A DNA stretch of 64,000 nucleotides, taken from the NCBI GenBank assembly GCA_947307055.1, contig CAMZHX010000003.1, positions 62,001-126,000 on the forward strand, given 5' to 3'. Below are positions 17,181 through 24,811 of this stretch, in pieces. The notes beneath the pieces are model-generated. The model made no database searches, had not been told where the DNA came from, and saw only the letters and a program-made list of their open reading frames with translations. The translations under genes were made by a program, and so were the position numbers. Origin of the DNA: an uncultured Selenomonadales bacterium (GTDB lineage Bacteria > Bacillota > Negativicutes > Selenomonadales > Selenomonadaceae). Within the stretch, counting starts at the first letter, position 1; each line of letters starts with the position of its first letter.

Positions 17181-18416
17181 GTGGCAAACGTCGACAAGGA
17201 AGCACTTGCCCTGCATAAAAATCATCGCGGCAAACTTGAAGTCAGGAGCAAAGTTTCACTCAAGACCAACAAGGATTTGACGCTTGCATATACGCCGGGC
17301 GTCGCGGCTCCCTGTCTCGAAATTAAAGACGATTACGATAAAATTTACGACTACACCAATCGCGGCAACTTGGTCGCGGTCGTCACAAACGGTACAGCTG
17401 TTTTGGGCTTGGGCGATATTGGTGCGGGCGCAGGTCTTCCCGTCATGGAGGGCAAAGCGATTTTGTTCAAAGGCTTTGCGGGCGTCGACGCAATCCCCAT
17501 TTGCCTAAACACTAAGAGCGTCCCCGAAATCATAAAGACAATTCAACTTATGGCTCCGAGTTTCGGCGGCATCAACCTTGAGGACATTAAAGCCCCCGAA
17601 TGTTTCGACATTGAACAGGCTTTGAAAGATTCGGTTGATATTCCGGTTTTCCACGATGACCAACACGGTACAGCGATTGTCGTTGCTGCCGCGCTGATAA
17701 ATGCCCTTCGACTTGTCGGGAAAGAATTTTCTGATATAAAAGTCGTGGTCAATGGCGCGGGCGCAGCCGGTATGGCGATAACTTATCTGATTCAGAAGAT
17801 GGGCGCGAAAAATGTTATGCTGTGCGACTCAACCGGCGCAATTTACGAGGGGCGCGGCAAGGGTATGAATCCCTACAAAGACCAAATCGCCGCCGTCACG
17901 AACTTTGATAAGGAAGCTGGTCAACTCGTCGATGTGATTCACGGCGCGGACGTTTTTATCGGCGTGTCGAAGGCAAATCTCCTTACGCCCGAAATGGTCA
18001 AGATGATGAATAACGACGCGATAATTTTGGCGATGGCTAATCCCGTCCCCGAAATTATGCCTGACAAAGCTAAGGCGGCGGGTGCTCGCGTAGTTGCGAC
18101 GGGACGTAGCGATTTCCCAAATCAAGTCAACAACTTGCTGGCATTCCCCGGCATTTTCAGAGGCGCGCTTGACGTTCGAGCGACTGACGTCAACGAGGAA
18201 ATGAAAATCGCGGCGGCTTATGCGATTGCCTCACTTGTCAGCGAAGACGAGCTCAACGAAGAACACGTCATCACGACACCTTTTGACAAGCGCGTTGCTC
18301 CGACGGTCGCGGCGGCAGTCGCTAAGGCGGCTATTGAATCGGGCGTGGCTCGCAAGAAAGACGTTAAGCCCGAAGATGTCGCCAAGCATACCATAGAACT
18401 TTTAGCCAAATTATAA
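17181..18416 (+). CDS. NAD(P)-dependent malic enzyme
   Basis: Oxidatively decarboxylates malate to pyruvate. At 411 residues it is the short, bacterial MaeB-like core without a phosphotransacetylase domain. Features: [13 protein letters not shown], the catalytic Lys region [15 protein letters not shown], the metal-binding [19 protein letters not shown], and the Rossmann motif [11 protein letters not shown]. Start is GTG, eight bases after AGGAGG. It stands alone with its own promoter. In a lactate-fermenting, propionate-forming anaerobe it would link C4 acids to pyruvate. Confidence 0.95.
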   Translation: MANVDKEALALHKNHRGKLEVRSKVSLKTNKDLTLAYTPGVAAPCLEIKDDYDKIYDYTNRGNLVAVVTNGTAVLGLGDIGAGAGLPVMEGKAILFKGFAGVDAIPICLNTKSVPEIIKTIQLMAPSFGGINLEDIKAPECFDIEQALKDSVDIPVFHDDQHGTAIVVAAALINALRLVGKEFSDIKVVVNGAGAAGMAITYLIQKMGAKNVMLCDSTGAIYEGRGKGMNPYKDQIAAVTNFDKEAGQLVDVIHGADVFIGVSKANLLTPEMVKMMNNDAIILAMANPVPEIMPDKAKAAGARVVATGRSDFPNQVNNLLAFPGIFRGALDVRATDVNEEMKIAAAYAIASLVSEDELNEEHVITTPFDKRVAPTVAAAVAKAAIESGVARKKDVKPEDVAKHTIELLAKL

Positions 18417-18425
18417 ATTGTTATT

Positions 18426-18500
18426 GTGCTTGTAGTCCAGTGGACAGGACGTTAGCCTCCGACGCTAAAAGCGCGGGTTCGACTCCCGCCGAGCACACCA
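18426..18500 (+). tRNA. tRNA-Arg (anticodon CCG)
   Basis: Full cloverleaf. The acceptor stem pairs GTGCTTG with CGAGCAC (one G-U). The anticodon stem TTAGC/GCTAA encloses loop CTCCGAC with anticodon CCG. The T arm GCGGGTTCGACTCCCGC and an encoded CCA end at 18500. It reads CGG arginine codons. Confidence 0.95.
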
Positions 18501-18513
18501 AATAAAAAAATTC

Positions 18514-18545
18514 AGCGGTTCCAAATCGGAGCCGCTTTAACTTTT
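18514..18545 (+). terminator. Terminator after tRNA-Arg
   Basis: AGCGGTTCC (18514-18522) pairs with GGAGCCGCT (18528-18536) and is followed by TTAACTTTTT. No gene is seen between here and 18689. Confidence 0.75.
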
Positions 18546-18689
18546 TAGAAGTTATTTAAGTCGCTGACTTCGCCGCCGCGCCGCAATTTAAAATCTACTC
18601 GACGCCAGATTCAAAGTCGGTGAAGTGTCCGCGATTGCCAATTAAAAATTTACTCCGACGCTCGGCAGAACGCCAAAATTTTTATCAAA

Positions 18690-21600
18690 TCATTTGCCTT
18701 CAAAAAGTTTCTTAGCCTCTTTCATGTGTTCGGGAATATTTATCTTCTGCGGACAACGATTGGCGCACCTGCCGCACGCTATGCAATCGCTCGCCTTGCC
18801 GCGCCGGAAAGTCCATCGCCCATAATTCCGTTTGAATCTGCCCATAAAAGTTTTATCGTTCTCGCCCGTATGTTGACAAAGATTTATAAGCGATAAAATA
18901 TCGGGTATGGCGATATTCTTCGGGCATTCGGACTCGCAATATCGGCAGGCAGTGCAAGGAATAAGTCGAGCCGCTTTGAATACGTCGAGTATTTGCGGAT
19001 AAAATTTTCTGTCGTCTTCTGAGAGTGTAACAGGCTCCGCTAAGGTTTTGCGATTTTCAATGACGTGTTCAAGTGCGCTCATGCCGCTCAAAATTATATC
19101 GACATCAAGAGACGCGACAAACTTCAGAGCCATCGACGCAAAAAGCGGATTAGCAAATTTCCGCGTCATATACGCAAAATTTTCTGTTCCTGAATTGTCA
19201 AATTGAAATACTTTTTCGAGATTGGCAAGTGCGCCGCCTTTTATCGGCTCCATAACTGTAATTTGTTTGCCGAACTTTTTGGCCGTCTCGTAAAGCTTGC
19301 GCGATTGATAAAACGGGTCTTCCCAATCCAAATAGTTTATCTGTAGCTGAACAAATTCGATTTCGGGATGAGCCGCCAAAATTTTTTCGAGGACTTCAGG
19401 CTTGTCGTGAAAGGAAAATCCTATTCGCCGTACCAAGCCTTGAGCTTTAAGCTTTTTCAAAAATTCAAAGCCGCCCATTTTCTCGTGCATGGCATAATGT
19501 TTGGCGTCGAGTGCGTGCAAAAGATAATAATCGAAATATTCAACGCTACAATCTTTAAGCTCAGCGGCAAAAATTCTTTCGTACTCGCTCGGAGCTTTAA
19601 TCGGCCAGGGCATTTTATCCGCCAACAAAAATTTTTCGCGGGGATAACGTTTGACGACCAGCTCGCGAATAATGCTTTGCGATTGACGCTTGCAATAACT
19701 TGGGTGCGTGTCGAAGTAGCAAAAATCGCCCTTCATGTACTCGTCAACCATTCGTCGGCATTCTTCAACATCTATATTTTTGTTTTCAAGCAACGGCAAG
19801 CGCAGAATTCCGAAACCCAACCGAGCTTTCTTGGACGGAATCAAATTATTTTTTTTTACCGTTTCAAAGACGACTTCCGGTTTATCGGGTTGCAAAGGTT
19901 TGGCGTCAATTTTTATTTTGTCGGGTTGCAAAGGTTTAAATTCAATTTTTATTTCGTCAGGTTGCAAAGGCTTAGCGTCTGCTTTGGGCGCGTCGACTTC
20001 AGGAGTTTCAACTTTGGGAGCATCGGCTTTAGGCTCGTCTGCTTTAGGCGGCGTTGCTTTTATTAAACTCCGTATGGCACGAAGTGCATCACTTTCTTCT
20101 TTTGGTTGGGTGAAGACCTCAAAGAGAATCGGTTTGGGCAAAGTTTCGGGCGAGACAAAGCGGTTGACTTTCTGCAAAAATTCTTCCTTGTTAGAGGCCG
20201 TAAGGTATTCAAAGCCCAAATCTTGCGCGTAGTGCCTGACCAAATCGGGCGACTTATTTCCGAAATGACCGGCGGCAGCAATGAAGGGGTCAGCTTCGTC
20301 ACCGAAAATCGCGGCATAGTGATTGTACATTCTGAACTCTGTACCGCGCCCGTTGTTGACGAGCAAAATCCGCAGGTTGTTCCCGACATAACGATTGCCC
20401 AGCGCGTTCATGTCGTAAAAGAAAGTCAAGTCGCCGAGCATGCAAAAATGAATCCGATTTTTGTTTGCAAGCGACATGCCCAACGCCGAAGACAACGCGC
20501 CGTCAATCCCGCGACAACCCAAATTTGCATTGGACATAATCGTCGGGGATAATTCGTAAAAAGTCCAAGAACGCATCGTGTTGCTTACGCCCAAATGAAG
20601 TACGCAACCTTCGGGCAATTTCGGCGCGGTCGTCTTTGCGACCCAAATGTTTGAAAAGGGAAGTTCGGGAATTTTCGCATAAATTTCTTTAGTCGCCGCA
20701 AGGAAAGCTTTCAAATATTCGTCGCGGGGTTCGCCCTTCGGAGCGGTTTCGACATAGCGCGAAAAAAATACCTGCTCCGACATTTCAAAAACTTTAGTCA
20801 GCTTGCCGAAGGTGTTGCGGATTTCTCCGTCGGGGCTGATGCGCCAAACATCTTTGCCCTTCAACCTGCCGAGCGTGTAATAATCGCCCGAATGCTCGCC
20901 GATATGAATCAGCAAATCGGGCTTCAAAAGATATTCAAAATCGGCAATATTTCTCTGGCAAGCAAGAATCGTCGGCAAAACTTTATATTTGCCCTTGTAG
21001 CTGCTGCTGTGGTCAATCAGAACGACGGCGTCATAAGCGGCACAAAATTTATCAATAGTCTCTTCAAGCTCTTTCGTGAAAGGTTTATGCGCACCGACGG
21101 AAATTGCAATGCGAGCGTCCTTGGGCATTTCGGGGAATTTATCGCCGGCAAAGTATCGCCTTATGACTCGGAATTTCGGTAGCTCCTTAACGCTGAAATC
21201 TTTGCTTTTACCTGTCTCCAAATTTATATGTACGGGACCGCCGCCGTGTCGTCGCAATTCCAAAAGCGCACTGTTGACTTTGGAAACGTAAGCCGAAATT
21301 CCTTTTTCGCTCGAAACCGGCAAAAATAAACTTGTCCGAACGACATCTTTTGGTTGGGCTGAACGGTCAATAACTTGCGGAATCAAATTGCCGACGTTCC
21401 GAAAACTTTGCGATGAGGTGATTGCCAAGACCGGCAACTTTCTATAAAAAGCTTCGGTCAAGCCCGGCAAATAATTTCTGGAGGCCGTCGCACCCGTGCA
21501 ACTCAAGGCGACAGGTTCGCCGCTCTCGGCCGCCATGCCGCACGCCATGTAGGCCGCCGACCGCTCGTCGACCGAAGAATATATTTCAAAATAAGGATCC

Positions 21601-21731
21601 TGTTGAATACTCCCGACAAAAGCAATATTGGTTGCGCCGGGGCTGATGATAACTTTCTTTATGCCGTGCGCCTTCATCAAATAAATCAACAGTTGCACAT
21701 TCGCTTCCGCATTGTAATAAAATCCTTCTAT
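18690..21731 (-). CDS. Fusion: TPP-dependent (MenD-like) enzyme + aldo-keto reductase + 2x[4Fe-4S] ferredoxin
   Basis: About 1010 residues in three blocks. (1) Residues 1-560: a thiamine-diphosphate enzyme like the MenD-type proteins of surface-polysaccharide clusters, with VDERSAAYMACGMAAESGEP (cofactor-activating Glu), GGGPVHINLETG and the TPP/Mg motif GDLTFFYDMNALGN...NNGRG. (2) Residues 560-625: a Pro/Lys/Asp linker with three 12-residue repeats beginning KPLQPD. (3) Residues 627-920: an aldo-keto reductase with the Asp-Tyr-Lys-His tetrad (FDTHPSY, ADKMP, LLHALD), followed by two ferredoxin motifs (CTACRYCESECP, CIACGRCANRCP). The start is uncertain: GGGAGG (21739-21744) is seven bases before an ATA codon at 21731, matching where homologues begin. 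The nearest conventional in-frame start, TTG at 21803, overlaps the previous gene and has no ribosome site. Substrate unknown. Confidence 0.85.
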   Translation of the reverse strand: MEGFYYNAEANVQLLIYLMKAHGIKKVIISPGATNIAFVGSIQQDPYFEIYSSVDERSAAYMACGMAAESGEPVALSCTGATASRNYLPGLTEAFYRKLPVLAITSSQSFRNVGNLIPQVIDRSAQPKDVVRTSLFLPVSSEKGISAYVSKVNSALLELRRHGGGPVHINLETGKSKDFSVKELPKFRVIRRYFAGDKFPEMPKDARIAISVGAHKPFTKELEETIDKFCAAYDAVVLIDHSSSYKGKYKVLPTILACQRNIADFEYLLKPDLLIHIGEHSGDYYTLGRLKGKDVWRISPDGEIRNTFGKLTKVFEMSEQVFFSRYVETAPKGEPRDEYLKAFLAATKEIYAKIPELPFSNIWVAKTTAPKLPEGCVLHLGVSNTMRSWTFYELSPTIMSNANLGCRGIDGALSSALGMSLANKNRIHFCMLGDLTFFYDMNALGNRYVGNNLRILLVNNGRGTEFRMYNHYAAIFGDEADPFIAAAGHFGNKSPDLVRHYAQDLGFEYLTASNKEEFLQKVNRFVSPETLPKPILFEVFTQPKEESDALRAIRSLIKATPPKADEPKADAPKVETPEVDAPKADAKPLQPDEIKIEFKPLQPDKIKIDAKPLQPDKPEVVFETVKKNNLIPSKKARLGFGILRLPLLENKNIDVEECRRMVDEYMKGDFCYFDTHPSYCKRQSQSIIRELVVKRYPREKFLLADKMPWPIKAPSEYERIFAAELKDCSVEYFDYYLLHALDAKHYAMHEKMGGFEFLKKLKAQGLVRRIGFSFHDKPEVLEKILAAHPEIEFVQLQINYLDWEDPFYQSRKLYETAKKFGKQITVMEPIKGGALANLEKVFQFDNSGTENFAYMTRKFANPLFASMALKFVASLDVDIILSGMSALEHVIENRKTLAEPVTLSEDDRKFYPQILDVFKAARLIPCTACRYCESECPKNIAIPDILSLINLCQHTGENDKTFMGRFKRNYGRWTFRRGKASDCIACGRCANRCPQKINIPEHMKEAKKLFEGK

Positions 21732-21756
21732 AAAATTTCCTCCCGTTGTAAAAATT

Positions 21757-22542
21757 TTATCTGAATTCTTTGTCACTCTTGCCCTTGATGATAACTTTGT
21801 CAACGTATTTGTTCACGCGCTTTGCAACCTTCTCCGCAGACTTCTCGACCGATTCAACGTAAGCTTGCGTCCAGGCGTCGTCGTAACCTTTTCGCGGCTT
21901 ATGGTGTTTAATTCCGAGTCCGTTGAAATTTTCCTGCCAGAGGATTTGCCCCGTCTCGACATCGATAAATTGCATGTTGACGACCGTACTTAAAGCGGTG
22001 CGCTCAGTCTGAATGAAGCCGCCAAGACCAATGCCCCAACCGACGCGGCGCAAAGTTTTATCGCGAGTCTTATTGCCCGAACCGATTAGCGAAAGGATTC
22101 CGCTGGTCGCGCTGATAGCTGTTCCAAGCGTTTTATCCTCAACCTTCGTAACGCCAAGCGCGAGAACTTCGCAACGAATCACGTAATCCGCGCCGAGTTC
22201 CTTATAAAAATCCGGCTCAAAATTTTCGGGCGTCGACGAGGGCACAGGCAATTCCACCGCGTCGAAAATCAGAAGCTCGCCGAAAATATCTTCGGGCGAT
22301 TTGTTTTCGGCAGGGAATTCTTCAGCAGAAATTTTCGGGTTGACGATGTTAACGAAATTTTTCTTGATAAGGTTGTCGTTCAAAAATTTTTCAAAGCCGC
22401 TCGCCGTGCCGAGCTCTTGATGTTTGGAGCTGTCCGCCACTTCGATAGCGACGTTAATTTTTTTTGTCTCGACCTTTTCCGCAAATGTCGTGCCCTGTAT
22501 GCTCAACAGAATCGCCAAGCAGATTAGGAAAATTTTTTTCAT
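21757..22542 (-). CDS. Secreted CsgG/LpoB-like protein
   Basis: A 261-residue protein with a signal peptide (MKKIFLICLAILLSIQGTTF). The mature part has an alpha/beta pattern: KINVAIEVADSS, KNFVNIVNP, LGADYVIRCEVLALG, a small-residue, hydrophobic patch (GTAISATSGILSLIGSG), then VVNMQFIDVETGQILWQENF. The order 'fast-turnover name domain - LGADYVI - VDVETGQI' resembles CsgG/TolB-N-like outer-membrane-associated proteins, so it is probably periplasmic; this is a moderate-confidence family call. The start at 22542 is nine bases after GGAGG. Its stop lies 25 bases before the apparent start of the TPP fusion gene, so the two are co-transcribed. Confidence 0.7.
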   Translation of the reverse strand: MKKIFLICLAILLSIQGTTFAEKVETKKINVAIEVADSSKHQELGTASGFEKFLNDNLIKKNFVNIVNPKISAEEFPAENKSPEDIFGELLIFDAVELPVPSSTPENFEPDFYKELGADYVIRCEVLALGVTKVEDKTLGTAISATSGILSLIGSGNKTRDKTLRRVGWGIGLGGFIQTERTALSTVVNMQFIDVETGQILWQENFNGLGIKHHKPRKGYDDAWTQAYVESVEKSAEKVAKRVNKYVDKVIIKGKSDKEFR

Positions 22543-22603
22543 CAATGTTCGCCTCCAATGTTTTTGGAGATTATACAACAGAATGCTGAAAAAAATCGCG
22601 TGT

Positions 22604-22631
22604 TTGTAAAAAGTTCTTGGCGTGATAAAAT
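22604..22631 (+). promoter_or_regulatory. Promoter of the FabH-like gene
   Basis: TTGTAA (22604-22609), 16-base spacer, TAAAAT (22626-22631), 30 bases before the start codon. The divergent gene on the other strand has a TATAAT-like element at 22575-22570. Confidence 0.5.
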
Positions 22632-22660
22632 GTCGGCAAAAATTTTCGAGGAGGCCTACA

Positions 22661-23677
22661 ATGTTTGCGAAGATAAAAGCAATAGCGAGTTACTTGCCGC
22701 CGACGATTGAAAATAATTCGGAGATTGTCGACGCCCGCTTCATAAAAAAAATCGGCGTGAAAAGTCGCCATATAGTAACGAGCGAATCGGCTGGGGATTT
22801 GGCATTTGCCGCCGCTGAAAAACTTTTCGCCGAACACAATATCAATCGCGACGAGACGGATTTTATTTTGCTGTGCACGCAACACCCCGATTATCAAATG
22901 CCGCACACCGCCGCGCACCTTCAAAGCAGACTGGGCTTGAAAAAATCTGTCGGGACTATGGATATTGCGTTAGGTTGTTCGGGCTATGTTTACGGGCTGG
23001 CGGTCGCGAAAAGTTTCATTGAGACGGGGCTTGCGAAAAAAATTCTGTTCCTGACTTCTAGCGTTTACACGAAATATATCAACGTCAAAGACACTTCGAC
23101 GCGGCCGCTTTTCGGCGACGGAGCAACGGCGACTTGGCTTGAGGGCAGCGACGAGGAAGGGCTTAGAGCTTTTGTCTTTGGCTCGGACGGCTCGCGCTAC
23201 GACAAGTTGATTATCCCTGTCGGCGGCAGCAAATTTCCTCCGCGCGATAATCCCGAAATCTTCGCGACCGATGATAATAAAAATTTCCGCTCGAACTATG
23301 AAGTTTTCATGGACGGCATGGCGATAACTTATTTCACGTTGCGCGAAGTGCCAAAGCTCGTCGACGACGTGTTAACCGCCGCCAATTTGAATCGCGCCGA
23401 CCTCGACTATTGCATTTTCCACCAGGCGAATAAATTTATGATGACGTATCTGCGCGACAAAGCCGGACTTAATGACGTGCCCTTTCACAACGACATAGCC
23501 GACACCGGCAACATAGTTTCTGGGAGTGTGCCGCTCGCGATTGAGCAAGTCGTGAAAAGTCACGGTGCGGCAACTTTAAAAAATGTAATGCTCGCGGGCT
23601 TCGGAGTGGGTTTGAGTTGGGCGGGTTGTATCGCGGATTTGTCGGGGATTGCTTTTACAAATCCTCGCACCTCATAA
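22661..23677 (+). CDS. 3-oxoacyl-ACP synthase III (FabH)-like ketoacyl synthase
   Basis: A 338-residue thiolase-fold condensing enzyme. The catalytic Cys lies in DIALGCSGYVYGL, the His in IFHQANKFMM, and the Asn in DTGNIVSGSVPLAI, so the Cys-His-Asn triad is complete. The N-terminus MFAKIKAIASYLPP is usual for the family. GAGGAGG is six bases before ATG 22661; the longer frame upstream is not used. It is not in a fatty-acid (fab) cluster and is divergent from the CsgG-like/TPP-fusion pair. It may therefore act in a specialised acylation or chain-start reaction; that is inference. Confidence 0.9.
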   Translation: MFAKIKAIASYLPPTIENNSEIVDARFIKKIGVKSRHIVTSESAGDLAFAAAEKLFAEHNINRDETDFILLCTQHPDYQMPHTAAHLQSRLGLKKSVGTMDIALGCSGYVYGLAVAKSFIETGLAKKILFLTSSVYTKYINVKDTSTRPLFGDGATATWLEGSDEEGLRAFVFGSDGSRYDKLIIPVGGSKFPPRDNPEIFATDDNKNFRSNYEVFMDGMAITYFTLREVPKLVDDVLTAANLNRADLDYCIFHQANKFMMTYLRDKAGLNDVPFHNDIADTGNIVSGSVPLAIEQVVKSHGAATLKNVMLAGFGVGLSWAGCIADLSGIAFTNPRTS

Positions 23678-24149
23678 GCAGGAAACAATAATCCGACAGG
23701 CGATTTAGGAAAATTTTATCGACCTCGTGAACCGGCTCCACCTTTGCCAGCTCGCAAGCTAATCTTTCTGCGCGGCGCGTGATTGTCCTTGCCAAGTCGA
23801 GGAAGGCTCCGCCCTTAGAGTTGCCCGGAATTAAAAATTCTCTGAGCGGCGGCAACGAATTTTCTAGCGCGTCCATTTCCGCTTCAAGTTTTGCTACGTC
23901 GTCGGGAATTATCGTCGCGTCCCGATTCAAGCTCGCGAAGTCCGCCATAAGTTTTGGCAAAAGTTTCTGCACGGCAAAAATTTTCTCTCTGACCTCTGCG
24001 ACTTCGGCAAAAGCTCGCGCCATTCCAAAGGCGGAATCCGCCTCATCAATCGCGCCGTAGGTTTGAACGCGCAAAGAATTTTTATCGACGCGCTCGCCCG
24101 TGTAAAGGTTCGTCGTGCCCTTGTCGCCGGTCTTGGTGTAAATTTTCAT
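23655..24149 (-). CDS. PduO-type ATP:cob(I)alamin adenosyltransferase
   Basis: Transfers the 5'-deoxyadenosyl group from ATP to cob(I)alamin to form coenzyme B12. At 164 residues it is a little short for the family. Typical blocks: the N-terminal ATP-binding KIYTKTGDKGTTNLYTGERV, TYGAIDEADSAFGMAR, and ARTITRRAERL...LNRLSDYCF near the C-terminus. It is convergent with the FabH-like gene and overlaps its end by 23 bases. Together with the B12 riboswitch (8.8 kb) and the siroheme/C5 genes (35.6 kb) it shows that this organism uses adenosylcobalamin, as expected for methylmalonyl-CoA mutase-based propionate formation. Confidence 0.93.
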   Translation of the reverse strand: MKIYTKTGDKGTTNLYTGERVDKNSLRVQTYGAIDEADSAFGMARAFAEVAEVREKIFAVQKLLPKLMADFASLNRDATIIPDDVAKLEAEMDALENSLPPLREFLIPGNSKGGAFLDLARTITRRAERLACELAKVEPVHEVDKIFLNRLSDYCFLLMRCEDL

Positions 24150-24161
24150 TCAATCGCCTCC

Positions 24162-24190
24162 TTGAAAAGTTTATGAACGTGTGGTATAGT
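24162..24190 (+). promoter_or_regulatory. Sense promoter of toxin module 1
   Basis: TTGAAA (24162-24167), 17-base spacer, TATAGT (24185-24190). The predicted transcript start (about 24197) coincides with the fold-back sequence at the RNA 5' end. Confidence 0.75.
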
Positions 24191-24254
24191 TTCCACGAAA
24201 GGTAGGCAGTTTGATGCGTTGGCTTTCTTCCCCGAAGGAAGGGGGGTGACGCGT

Positions 24255-24341
24255 ATGGATATTAAGGATTGGATTGAGCTCATTTGCTCAGTCGGGACTT
24301 TCGTCCTCGCGCTCATCGACCATTTCAACGGAAAGAAATAA
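24255..24341 (+). CDS. Type I toxin-like small membrane peptide, copy 1
   Basis: A 28-codon ORF encoding a peptide that starts MDIKDWIELICSVGTFVLAL and ends HFNGKK: a polar start, one hydrophobic helix (about residues 7-21) and a basic tail. This is the layout of the Firmicute 'putative holin-like toxin' peptides of type I toxin-antitoxin systems (TxpA/Hol-Tox class). The ribosome site GGAAGGGGGG is partly held in a hairpin CTTCC/GGAAG (24227-24241). The 5' end of the mRNA (24197-24210) is perfectly complementary to 24415-24428 near its 3' end. The ORF is too short for ordinary gene calling. Identical peptide to copy 2. Toxicity is inferred. Confidence 0.75.
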   Translation: MDIKDWIELICSVGTFVLALIDHFNGKK

Positions 24342-24444
24342 GGCCGCTCGTCACAACGACCCTAAATAGTACCTCAACGTATTAATCGGGGAAGGAGTCG
24401 ACGGGGCAACATCGACTGCCTACCTTTCATGTTGTCTTATTAAC
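24334..24444 (-). ncRNA. Candidate antisense antitoxin RNA, copy 1
   Basis: A minus-strand consensus promoter (24451-24479) would start an RNA at about 24444. That RNA contains the hairpin CAACAT/ATGTTG with a 16-base loop, and ends at GGTCG...CGGCC followed by TTATTTCTTT (24361-24334). The roughly 110-nt RNA is antisense to the 3' part of the toxin mRNA and reaches the last toxin codons, the layout of RatA/txpA-type systems. Confidence 0.65.
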
Positions 24445-24450
24445 AAGAAA

Positions 24451-24479
24451 AATTTATCACAGACGCGCCGGCTTGTCAA
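24451..24479 (-). promoter_or_regulatory. Antisense promoter, copy 1
   Basis: Minus-strand TTGACA (24479-24474), 17-base spacer, TAAATT (24456-24451). Confidence 0.75.
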
Positions 24480-24494
24480 CCGATAGATAGTCGC

Positions 24495-24523
24495 TTGAAA
24501 AGTTTATGAACGTATGATATAGT
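24495..24523 (+). promoter_or_regulatory. Sense promoter of toxin module 2
   Basis: TTGAAA (24495-24500), 17-base spacer, TATAGT (24518-24523); same elements and spacing as module 1. Confidence 0.75.
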
Positions 24524-24588
24524 GTCGGCGAAAGACAGGCAGTTCGATGCGTCGGCTTTCTTCCCTCGAAGGAAGGAGGTGGTGCGCA

Positions 24589-24675
24589 ATGGATATTAAA
24601 GATTGGATTGAGCTCATTTGCTCGGTCGGAACTTTCGTCCTCGCGCTCATCGACCACTTCAACGGAAAGAAATAA
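24589..24675 (+). CDS. Type I toxin-like small membrane peptide, copy 2
   Basis: Encodes the same 28-residue peptide as copy 1, with several silent differences. AAGGAGG (24573-24579) is nine bases before the ATG; the CTTCC/GGAAG hairpin (24560-24575) is kept. The fold-back arms (24530-24543 with 24747-24760) match in 13 of 14 positions, and one base pair has changed on both sides relative to copy 1 (T-A to C-G). The conserved protein and pairing argue that both copies are or were functional. Confidence 0.75.
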   Translation: MDIKDWIELICSVGTFVLALIDHFNGKK

Positions 24676-24776
24676 GCCAAGCAACCGCTCGGCTCTGTAA
24701 TAACCTCTAGCTATTAACGAGGGAAGGAGTCGACGGGGCAACATCGACTGCCTGCCTTTCATGTTGTCTTATTAAC
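24666..24776 (-). ncRNA. Candidate antisense antitoxin RNA, copy 2
   Basis: Starts from the minus-strand promoter at 24783-24811 and ends at a perfect-looking terminator GCCGAGC-GGTT-GCTTGGC followed by TTATTTCTTT (24693-24666). The stem differs in sequence from copy 1 but keeps its shape and position next to the toxin stop codon. Confidence 0.65.
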
Positions 24777-24782
24777 GAGAAA

Positions 24783-24811
24783 AATTTATCACAGACGCGC
24801 CAGCTTGTCAA
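24783..24811 (-). promoter_or_regulatory. Antisense promoter, copy 2
   Basis: Minus-strand TTGACA (24811-24806), 17-base spacer, TAAATT (24788-24783). The -35 element overlaps the stop codon of lctP. Confidence 0.75.

Larger units (their letters stand above)
24162..24811. repeat. Tandem duplication of the toxin-antitoxin module
   Basis: Units 24162-24479 and 24495-24811 (offset about 333 bases) align over their whole length. Beyond the first antisense -35 element, copy 1 still carries GTCAACCGATA, the sequence found at the lctP stop codon beyond copy 2. The duplicated segment therefore included the very end of lctP. Confidence 0.8.

Noticed and set aside
18426..18689. Integration site at the 3' end of tRNA-Arg
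   Set aside because: No second copy of the tRNA end and no integrase gene were found; a terminator follows directly.
24457..24762. 101-residue minus-strand frame over the toxin modules
   Set aside because: It is the antisense read of toxin module 2; the short plus-strand peptide and the promoters explain the locus better.
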